Assembly (NCBI RefSeq): GCF_017873395.1
Contig: NZ_JAGGKC010000020.1
Coordinates: forward strand, 1 to 64,000
Source: Youngiibacter multivorans
GTDB taxonomy: Bacteria; Bacillota; Clostridia; Clostridiales; Clostridiaceae
Direction: 5' to 3'
DNA length: 64,000 bases
Below are positions 1 to 6,438 of this stretch, piece after piece. Each line of letters begins with the position of its first letter. Position 1 is the first letter of the stretch. A program made the translations under genes and the position numbers. Under the pieces are notes generated by a model. That model was not told the origin of the DNA, made no database searches, and worked only from the letters and a program-made list of their open reading frames with translations.

Positions 1-141
1 ACTATTTTTTTCATGCGAAGAAATACTCTGTTAATTCAAGAGGCATAAGTATAGAATTTAGACAAGGAACTATCGCGTAGCGATTTTGTACAATTAAAGG
101 GATATCGTAGAAGTTCGGAATTTGCGAGGTGTAAGGGAATC

Positions 142-1032
142 ATGAATATTCTGCAGCTGAAATACATAGTCGCAATAGTTGAGAATGACTTCAACATTAC
201 GCAGGCATCAAAAGAACTATTCATATCACAGCCGGCACTTAGCAAGTGTGTAACCCAGATTGAAAAAGACGTTAATCTATTGGTTTTCGAACGTCATAAG
301 GGCAGACTTTCGGGTCTGACCTCAGACGGGCAGATCATTTTTGAACACGCCAAGAAGATAATTGCTGATTATGATGAACTAATGAGGATCATTGAGCTCC
401 GCTCCAGAACAGAGGAAGGAGAAGTCGTCATAGGGATTCCACCTCTCGTTATCACTGCATTGTTCGCTGACTTCCTGAACAGCATAAAGGAGAAGAATCC
501 AGGAGTCAGAATCAAGGTACAGGAGCAAGGTGGGCATATTCTAGATGAGATGATGGAGGATGAAAAGCTAAACTTTGCAGTTCTTGTTGATTCGGACAAA
601 GCCAACGACTCGCGATACGTTTCCTTCCCAGTACATATCGGAGAATATGCAATGTACATGGGAGTTGAAAACCCGCTCGCCCGAAAGAAGACTCTTAAGT
701 GGTCCGACCTGAATGGTTCAAGCATCGGCATTGTGGATGAGTCCTACACTACATATCACTTGTTCCAGAGATACATAATTGAAAACGGCATCAGGCTGAA
801 TTCAATCTATACCGCATATTCATCAGACTATCTTTTCGCTACTATCAGGAACGAAAAAAATATGACCATAATGCCCAGCGACATACTTGGAATATTTGAT
901 ATGAAAGGCATAGTAGCTGTCACCTTCGAGATTCCCGTCAAGTGGGTGATCTCATTCGTTTATCGTAAAAAGAACAGCTACACATCAGCAGAAAAATATC
1001 TTATTGATTCGTTCCGATCATATTTTAAGTAA
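142..1032 (+). CDS. LysR-family transcriptional regulator
   Basis: This is a DNA-binding regulator of 296 residues, the normal length for the LysR family. A winged helix-turn-helix occupies about residues 3-60, with the family hallmarks ITQASKELFISQPALS and, further on, FERHKGRLSGLTSDG. The periplasmic-binding-protein-like effector domain follows from about residue 90. The start ATG has a purine-rich AAGGG a few bases upstream. A rho-independent terminator lies just after the stop, so it is a single-gene unit here. LysR regulators are often divergent from their target, which would lie left of the window edge and cannot be seen. The inducer is unknown. Confidence 0.93.
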   Translation: MNILQLKYIVAIVENDFNITQASKELFISQPALSKCVTQIEKDVNLLVFERHKGRLSGLTSDGQIIFEHAKKIIADYDELMRIIELRSRTEEGEVVIGIPPLVITALFADFLNSIKEKNPGVRIKVQEQGGHILDEMMEDEKLNFAVLVDSDKANDSRYVSFPVHIGEYAMYMGVENPLARKKTLKWSDLNGSSIGIVDESYTTYHLFQRYIIENGIRLNSIYTAYSSDYLFATIRNEKNMTIMPSDILGIFDMKGIVAVTFEIPVKWVISFVYRKKNSYTSAEKYLIDSFRSYFK

Positions 1033-1036
1033 TTTA

Positions 1037-1070
1037 AAGGCTGCCGCATAAATTCTGCGGCAGCCTTCTT
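1037..1070. terminator. Bidirectional terminator between lysR and the thioredoxin-like gene
   Basis: A perfect 12-bp stem (AAGGCTGCCGCA, 1037-1048, with its complement at 1056-1067) and a 7-base loop sit between two convergent genes. The stem is flanked by short T-rich and A-rich stretches on both sides, so it can serve both strands. Confidence 0.75.
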
Positions 1071-1077
1071 GCACTTC

Positions 1078-1311
1078 CTATTTCTTTATTATCTCAGCTA
1101 TCTCCTGTGCAGAGAGAACCTTTCCTGATGAAACTACCTTGCCGTCCACTACGAGTCCTGGTGTCCTCATTACTCCAAAGCTTGCGATTTCCTTGAAGTC
1201 AGTTACCTTGATGATTTCTCCGCTTACTCCAAGAGTATCCATAGCTTCCTTTGCGTTTGCAGCGAGGTTCACGCAGTTCTTGCAGCCTGATCCGAGTATC
1301 TTGATTTCCAT
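1078..1311 (-). CDS. Small thioredoxin-fold protein (redox-active disulfide protein 2 type)
   Basis: This is a 77-residue thioredoxin-like protein with a CxxC centre (C10-K-N-C13) near the N-terminus and a conserved Thr-Pro (T50-P51) that matches the cis-proline loop of thioredoxin folds. It belongs to the small MTH895/redox-active disulfide protein 2 family, which commonly sits beside ArsP/DUF318 permeases. It lies 25 bp after the permease gene on the same strand and is probably the last gene of the arsR-permease operon. A likely role is reducing or handing over thiol-bound metalloid to the permease; that role is inferred from context only. Confidence 0.88.
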   Translation of the reverse strand: MEIKILGSGCKNCVNLAANAKEAMDTLGVSGEIIKVTDFKEIASFGVMRTPGLVVDGKVVSSGKVLSAQEIAEIIKK

Positions 1312-1336
1312 TCCTATTCCTCCTGTTATTTTGCCA

Positions 1337-2338
1337 TCATATCAGCAGATGGCCGAATGCGTTGAATGTGTAGCCAACTATGATGATTCCTATGGTAACT
1401 ATGCCTACGAATATAAAAAGAAGCTTCTTCCTTATGACATTCTTCAGCATTATTATTGAGGGCAGTGAAAGTGTTGTGACTCCCATCATGAATGCGAGCA
1501 CCGTTCCAAGGCCTACGCTCTTGGCAAGCAGTGCTTCAGCTATCGGAAGGGTTCCGAATATGTCTGCGTAAATGGGTATTCCGACAAATGTGGCAACAAT
1601 CACCGAATACCATTTGTCGGCTCCCAGTACAACTGCGATGGCCTCCTGAGGTATCCAATTATGTATGAGGGCTCCTATTCCAACCCCAATCAGGACATAC
1701 TTCCAGACCTTGTCAATTATAGCCTTGACCTGGTCCTTGCCAAAGTCCACCCTGTCCTTTACAGTAAGCTTCTCTTCCTCTGCTTCAGCCATGGCTGAAT
1801 TGAATACGAAGGGCTCAACCTGGTCCTCAAGCTTCATCAGGCTTATTAGCGAACCTCCTGCAACTGCAATGATCAGTCCTACTACTACATATGCAATGGC
1901 AATACCCCAGTTGAATATGCTGGCGAGGAGAATTACAGATGCCAGGTCAACCATCGGTGACGATATGAGGAAAGAGAATGTGACGCCTAAAGGAAGTCCT
2001 GCATTCGTAAATCCTATGAATAGAGGTATAGACGAACAGGAACAGAACGGTGTTATTGTTCCAAGCAAAGCACCAAGGATATTTGCAGTAATCCCACTGA
2101 ATCCTCCAAGTATCCTTCTTGTCCTCTCAGGAGGGAAGAAGCTCTGTATGTACGAGATGCAGAATATTAATACCGATAAGAGAATAAAAATCTTGATGAC
2201 GTCGTATATGAAGAAGTGGATGCTCGCTCCAATCTTGGTGCTGACAGACAGACCAGCTGCTTCAACAATATACTTCACAATATCTGACAACCATTCCATC
2301 CTCAAAAGCTGGTCATTCATCCATGAGAAAATCCCCAT
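1337..2338 (-). CDS. ArsP/DUF318-family permease
   Basis: This polytopic membrane protein of 333 residues belongs to the permease family that includes ArsP, the efflux permease for trivalent methylarsenicals. The family motif TPFCSCSSIPLF is seen at about residues 97-108, with paired cysteines inside a membrane segment; these are candidates for binding soft metals. The chosen ATG (2338) overlaps the arsR stop as TGATG and has GAGAGG a few bases upstream. A start eight codons earlier would lie inside arsR. Translational coupling to an ArsR regulator with ELCAC supports a metalloid substrate. Organic versus inorganic arsenic, or another metal, cannot be decided from sequence. Confidence 0.87.
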   Translation of the reverse strand: MGIFSWMNDQLLRMEWLSDIVKYIVEAAGLSVSTKIGASIHFFIYDVIKIFILLSVLIFCISYIQSFFPPERTRRILGGFSGITANILGALLGTITPFCSCSSIPLFIGFTNAGLPLGVTFSFLISSPMVDLASVILLASIFNWGIAIAYVVVGLIIAVAGGSLISLMKLEDQVEPFVFNSAMAEAEEEKLTVKDRVDFGKDQVKAIIDKVWKYVLIGVGIGALIHNWIPQEAIAVVLGADKWYSVIVATFVGIPIYADIFGTLPIAEALLAKSVGLGTVLAFMMGVTTLSLPSIIMLKNVIRKKLLFIFVGIVTIGIIIVGYTFNAFGHLLI

Positions 2339-2658
2339 CAGACACACCTCTCTTTGACACACCTGTCATCAGAAGCTGCCAGGCTATCCGAAGCAGACTC
2401 CATGAGACCGGTTATCTTTAAAATAGCATCACCATTTATCGTATACCTGGTCCATATACCAGACTTGCGCGAACTTACGAGACCGGACGAACACAGGATC
2501 CTCATGTGGTAGGAGAGCGTCGGCTGTGTTATGTCAAATTCTTCAAGTATCTTACATGCACAGAGCTCACCTTGAGCAAGCATCAGGAATATCCTTAACC
2601 TGGTTTCATCACCCAGGGCTTTAAGCATGCCGGCCTGGCTTGCAAGAGCCGATTCCAT
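2338..2658 (-). CDS. ArsR-family metalloregulatory repressor
   Basis: This is a 106-residue winged-helix repressor. The recognition region DITQPTLSYHMRIL is typical of ArsR/SmtB proteins, and ELCAC (C33, C35) matches the alpha-3 ELCxC motif that binds As(III) or Sb(III) in classical ArsR proteins. Extra cysteines lie near the C-terminus (DDRC and KERC). An AAAGGAGG ribosome-binding site precedes the ATG. It is the first gene of an operon with the ArsP-like permease and a thioredoxin-like protein. The promoter upstream contains inverted repeats, so it probably represses itself until metalloid binds. Confidence 0.93.
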   Translation of the reverse strand: MESALASQAGMLKALGDETRLRIFLMLAQGELCACKILEEFDITQPTLSYHMRILCSSGLVSSRKSGIWTRYTINGDAILKITGLMESASDSLAASDDRCVKERCV

Positions 2659-2685
2659 TGCAAAGACCTCCTTTCACCCTAACAT

Positions 2686-2734
2686 ATAGATGTTTCTCTA
2701 TCTATTATTATGGCAACATATAGACAAATGTCAA
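2686..2734 (-). promoter_or_regulatory. arsR promoter with overlapping operator
   Basis: On the minus strand there is a -35 TTGACA (2729-2734) and a -10 ATAATA (2706-2711) separated by 17 bp. An inverted repeat ATAGAT-N8-ATCTAT (2686-2705) covers the start of transcription. ArsR repressors bind such dyads beside the promoter. The sequence is directly visible; binding by this ArsR is inferred. Confidence 0.65.
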
Positions 2735-2849
2735 TATTCCTGATAAATTCCAGGCAATATTCTGGTTTGTTTTTCTTCTATCTTTGCGCTGTTTTTTCGG
2801 AGACTAACAATGAGGTATGAGGTATAACTTTCTAAAGGAGATGATGCGT

Positions 2850-2927
2850 ATGGAAAACATCATAGTTGCTCTGGTCATCGCAGCGCTGCTTGCGGCATCG
2901 ACTCTGGCAAGGGATTATGCAGCATAG
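2850..2927 (+). CDS. Possible 25-residue hydrophobic small protein
   Basis: A short reading frame encodes 25 residues (MENIIVALVIAALL and so on), essentially one membrane helix ending RDYAA. AAAGGAG at 2834-2840 sits 9 bases before the ATG at 2850, and two earlier in-frame ATGs at 2841 and 2844 are too close to it. A strong terminator follows ten bases after the stop. The N-terminus vaguely resembles FeoB-associated small membrane proteins, but the cysteine-rich tail of that family is absent. No clear promoter was found. The signal and terminator arrangement argues that it is real; the function is unknown. Confidence 0.4.
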   Translation: MENIIVALVIAALLAASTLARDYAA

Positions 2928-2936
2928 AACAGGAAA

Positions 2937-2970
2937 GCCCTGGAAGGTATAACGCTTCCAGGGCAATTTT
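2937..2970. terminator. Bidirectional terminator
   Basis: A perfect 10-bp stem GCCCTGGAAG (2937-2946) and its complement (2955-2964) is followed by AATTTT on the plus strand and TTT on the minus strand. It separates the small plus-strand frame from the convergent GNAT gene. Confidence 0.8.
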
Positions 2971-3517
2971 ACAGTTCAAGTACAACCTTATGTGTATATT
3001 CGTCCTCCCCTGTGACTTTGAATCCTTTTGCAAGATACATTTCCAGGAATCCATGATAGCTATGTTCCATGACCTTCGGGTTCTTCATAGGATAAGCTTC
3101 GATTGAAGCTGCACCAGCTTCCTTCATCATGGCTACAGCCTCATCAAGGAGCAGCGTAGCAAGACCCTTTCTCCGCATTTGAGGCGCAATGACATAACAG
3201 AGGATTATCGCTTCCTTGTCACCAGCTCCATTCCTGTATACTGCCACTTCCCTTTTGAGGTTCACATGGCACCAGCCCACAGGTTTACCCTCATGATAGG
3301 CGAGAAGCCCCTTCATGCTGCCTTCCAGAATGCGCCTTTCTGCATTTGCCCGGTTTCCCTCGGCTGTTCCGTTCCATTCAAGCCCTTCCCTTTCATCAAG
3401 ATAGAACTGACAGTAACACCCGTCCCATTCAGGATTGTCAGAAAAGGCATCCTTGTCAAAAAACCTCAGAAAGTCATCCTTTGTATCCTCGCCCAGCCTC
3501 CTGATTACAAAATCCAT
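2969..3517 (-). CDS. GNAT-family N-acetyltransferase
   Basis: This 182-residue protein has the GNAT fold. The acetyl-CoA pyrophosphate-binding signature appears as PQMRRKGLATLLLDEAV at about residues 112-128 (Q/RxxGxG/A type). It is preceded by the beta-4 strand AIILCYVIA and followed by a C-terminal YHGFLEMYLAKGFKV typical of the family. AAGGAGG lies just before the ATG. It is transcribed alone and ends in a shared terminator. The acceptor substrate is unknown; small-molecule amines and protein N-termini are both possible. Confidence 0.85.
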   Translation of the reverse strand: MDFVIRRLGEDTKDDFLRFFDKDAFSDNPEWDGCYCQFYLDEREGLEWNGTAEGNRANAERRILEGSMKGLLAYHEGKPVGWCHVNLKREVAVYRNGAGDKEAIILCYVIAPQMRRKGLATLLLDEAVAMMKEAGAASIEAYPMKNPKVMEHSYHGFLEMYLAKGFKVTGEDEYTHKVVLEL

Positions 3518-3582
3518 TTTGTCCTCCTTTGCCTGTATTTTGAACTGATTAAGAGATCCTTATTTTCATAATCTCTATTATT

Positions 3583-4296
3583 TCATCTTTCCATAGTTCT
3601 CCAGGATGACAGCATGAGTATGATTGCCCAGGCAGGTATATATGCCGACCATACTATGTTCCTTCCGATATCGAACAAAAGCTCACTGCTGATACCTGCC
3701 ATCATTCCAAGTCCCACCCCTGCATCACATGCAAGCATGAGAAATGCCGAGATAACAATAAGCCTTGATGAGGTTCTGTCATACCATCCTCTGATCGGTA
3801 CGCACAATGCGTTCCAGAGCATGAAGGATATCGAGAGAATAAGCAGCAGACTGCTTATTACTAGATTTCCATCTGCAAATGACAAAACTCCGTAGAACCC
3901 TGCTGCAAGAATAGTCATAGGCATAAGAGCAAGTAAAATCTCCCTTTTATCCTTTCCCGCATTCCTTAGGTATGCTGTTGAAAGCATCAGGTAAGCTAAA
4001 GAAAACAGTACTATCCCCCATGGGTACAGCTTAGGATTTTCGTTGCCTGAAGCCAATGGAACATAGAGGAAGAAGTCCCCCGCAGCGATCAGGAAGAGGG
4101 ATGCAGCAAGCAGCCTCTGCTCCCTTCCCTTATTGGCTGCCTTGAGCGAATACAATGGCATGGATAGCATAATCGCATATCTAACTCCCCACAGGAAACG
4201 CCCGCTTATCCCTGAAACATCCAGTACCAGAATGATCAAAGCGACAAGTGAATATATGATCAGGATTTTGAAGCTTCTGACATCATCCCTCTTCAT
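3583..4296 (-). CDS. YhhN-like (lysoplasmalogenase family) membrane protein
   Basis: This 237-residue protein has about eight hydrophobic segments and is almost all membrane-embedded. The pattern of short helices, the acidic LIAAGDFFLY in the middle and W-N-A-L-C in the second half resemble the YhhN family, whose animal members hydrolyse lysoplasmalogens. The ATG at 4296 has AGGAG eight bases upstream; a longer frame would run 20 residues further into degV. The gene overlaps degV by 14 bp and is probably co-translated with it, which hints at a lipid-related unit because DegV proteins bind fatty acids. Family assignment is by overall pattern, so it is moderate. Confidence 0.6.
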   Translation of the reverse strand: MKRDDVRSFKILIIYSLVALIILVLDVSGISGRFLWGVRYAIMLSMPLYSLKAANKGREQRLLAASLFLIAAGDFFLYVPLASGNENPKLYPWGIVLFSLAYLMLSTAYLRNAGKDKREILLALMPMTILAAGFYGVLSFADGNLVISSLLLILSISFMLWNALCVPIRGWYDRTSSRLIVISAFLMLACDAGVGLGMMAGISSELLFDIGRNIVWSAYIPAWAIILMLSSWRTMER

Positions 4297-5146
4297 ATGG
4301 AGGTCTCCTGGTGAGGCAGAAGGCTGCAACACCGCCAACTCCAATATGTGCTCCAAGCACGGAGCCTATGGAAAGGATCCTGGTCTTTGCCTGCGGCAGG
4401 ACCTCCCTGATATGCTTTTCGAGAATCAAAGCTGATTCCGGGTCATCACCATGGCTTATGGTTATCAGCTGGTCGGGATAAGCCTTAGCATCAACTGCTA
4501 TGTCATCTGCTATCTTCCTTAATGCTTTCTTTCTTCCCCTTACAAGGCGGTCGACGACTATCCTTCCTTCCCTTACTGTCAGATATGGCTTCATGTCCAG
4601 CATGTCGCCAACAGTAGAAAGTGTTGAGTTGACCCTACCTCCCTTGGCCAGCCAGGCTATATCCTGCAGTGTAAAGTGGTACTTGATACATTTTTTCATG
4701 TCTTCAATATTCCTTAACACCTCATCAATGCCGAGGCCATTTTTAATCATCTCTATTATATGCAAAGTCAGAAGCGACGAACCTCCAGATCCTCCTTCAG
4801 AATCCACAACCTCCACCCTGATTCCCGGATTGTTCTCAAGGAACTCTCTTACTGTATTCCTGGCAAGGTCATGACTTCCTGACATCTTTGTCGAGAAGGT
4901 CAGGTATATGGCATCATCCTTATTTGCAGAAAGCTCGTTCAGGATTTCCATGAGACGGATATAGGATATCTGTGATGTCTTTGGAATCTTTCCCTCTCTC
5001 ATGTAGTCATAGACTCTTTTTGTTTCGATTTCAATTCCATCAAGGTAAGGGATGTCATCCAATATGATTGAAAGCGGCAGGACCAAAATATCCTTCCTCA
5101 TTTCCTCATCCATGTCGCAGGTGCTGTCAACTATAAGCTTCAGCAA
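4283..5146 (-). CDS. DegV-family fatty-acid-binding protein
   Basis: This 287-residue protein has the full DegV layout: N-terminal VDSTCDM (about residues 6-12), a central region with LSFSTKMSGSH-like residues (YLTFSTKMSGSH, about 78-89), WLAKGGRVN in the middle and GAHIGVGGVAAF near the C-terminus. DegV/FakB proteins hold a fatty acid in a buried tunnel and present it to a kinase (FakA) for entry into phospholipids. The start is a TTG at 5146, placed about five bases after GAGGGGGGA, which decides it. No FakA is in this window, so whether this copy feeds lipid synthesis is unknown. Confidence 0.9.
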   Translation of the reverse strand: MLKLIVDSTCDMDEEMRKDILVLPLSIILDDIPYLDGIEIETKRVYDYMREGKIPKTSQISYIRLMEILNELSANKDDAIYLTFSTKMSGSHDLARNTVREFLENNPGIRVEVVDSEGGSGGSSLLTLHIIEMIKNGLGIDEVLRNIEDMKKCIKYHFTLQDIAWLAKGGRVNSTLSTVGDMLDMKPYLTVREGRIVVDRLVRGRKKALRKIADDIAVDAKAYPDQLITISHGDDPESALILEKHIREVLPQAKTRILSIGSVLGAHIGVGGVAAFCLTRRPPYEEG

Positions 5147-5262
5147 AAAAATCCCCCCTCATATTATCCCTATACACATTCCATTATAGCACTCATATTA
5201 ATTGCATACTTCAAACATTCACTCTGCTGCATTGAAAAAGGGAGGTCATCCCTCCCCTAATT

Positions 5263-6438
5263 CTATACAAGAGTCGACAGAACTGTCGCCCTTGAAACTA
5301 TTCCCTTGAATCTGCCTTCCTCATCCACGACAGGCAGAGGATACTTGGTATCAACCGCCGTCTGAATGATGTCAGCAATCATGTCGTCCGGTGATACGGT
5401 CACTATGTCTGACTTAAGTATGTCTGAGATATGCATTTTCTCAGTCCTTGCCTTTACCGCATCGCTTATCTCTATGATACCCCTGAACATGAATTTTCCA
5501 TCCACCACATAGGCACTGGAAAGTCCGTTGGTCCTCATTTCATTGACTGCATATGAGGGGCTGTCGGAGAGCCTGACAAGGGTATCAGGAGCGTACATTA
5601 TGTTCCTGACGCTCACTACCTTGGTCTTGTCTGCTCCTTCAATGAACCTGGCCACATACTCGTCAGCAGGATTGGTGGACATTTCCTCAGGTGTCGCAAT
5701 CTGAATGACCTTTCCGTCCTTCATTATGGCTACCCTGTCGCCAAGCTTGAACGCCTCGTTGATGTCATGGGTTATGAACACTATGGTCTTTCCGAGCTTT
5801 CTCTGTATGGATATGAGCTCGAACTGCATGTCCTTCTTTACCAAAGGGTCAAGTGCCGAAAACGGCTCGTCCATTAGGATCACCTCGGTATCGCTGGCTA
5901 AAGCCCTCGCTATACCTACCCTCTGCTTCATTCCTCCTGACAGGCTGTCTATAGGTTGATTTTCGAGTCCTTCCAATCCAACCATTGAGATCATCTCCCT
6001 GGCCTTCTTGTCCCTCATCTCCTTAGGTACGTCCTTCATCTCAAGCCCCAGCTCCACATTGCCGAGCACATCCCTGTGGGACAGCAGCCCGAAATTCTGG
6101 AACACCATGGACATCTTGCTTCTCCTGAACTCTCTCAGCTCATTCTTCTCGAATTTCGAGATATCTGCCCCATCATACTTCACAGTACCCTTAGTGGGTC
6201 TGTTAAGGAGGTTGAAGCACCTGACAAGAGTCGATTTCCCTGAGCCTGAAAGTCCTATGATTACAAATATCTCACCTTTCCTGATCTCCATTGAAACATC
6301 AACCAGGGCTGCTGTGACACCTGTCTTCTTATACACATCGTCCTTTGAGACACCTTCCTGAAGCATCTTCATCGCTTCAGTCTTGCCTCCGCCATATAGC
6401 TTATAGAGGTTCTTGACCTCCATTAAAGTATCATTCAT
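5263..6438 (-). CDS. opuAA: Glycine betaine/proline-type ABC transporter ATP-binding protein with CBS pair
   Basis: This 391-residue ATPase powers uptake of a quaternary ammonium osmolyte. Walker A GLSGSGKST lies at about residues 62-70, the signature LSGGM at 165-169, and Walker B VILMDEP at 185-191. A tandem CBS domain fills about 275-391. In OpuA/ProV proteins this pair senses ionic strength or cyclic di-AMP and gates transport. The ATG at 6438 has AGGAGG seven bases upstream and overlaps the end of the permease gene by 8 bp. It is the second and last gene of the operon. Confidence 0.93.
   Translation of the reverse strand: MNDTLMEVKNLYKLYGGGKTEAMKMLQEGVSKDDVYKKTGVTAALVDVSMEIRKGEIFVIIGLSGSGKSTLVRCFNLLNRPTKGTVKYDGADISKFEKNELREFRRSKMSMVFQNFGLLSHRDVLGNVELGLEMKDVPKEMRDKKAREMISMVGLEGLENQPIDSLSGGMKQRVGIARALASDTEVILMDEPFSALDPLVKKDMQFELISIQRKLGKTIVFITHDINEAFKLGDRVAIMKDGKVIQIATPEEMSTNPADEYVARFIEGADKTKVVSVRNIMYAPDTLVRLSDSPSYAVNEMRTNGLSSAYVVDGKFMFRGIIEISDAVKARTEKMHISDILKSDIVTVSPDDMIADIIQTAVDTKYPLPVVDEEGRFKGIVSRATVLSTLV

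Noticed and set aside
1665..2357. Long plus-strand frame opposite the permease gene
   Set aside because: Antisense shadow of a real membrane-protein gene; Ser/Thr/Pro-rich composition and no ribosome-binding site.
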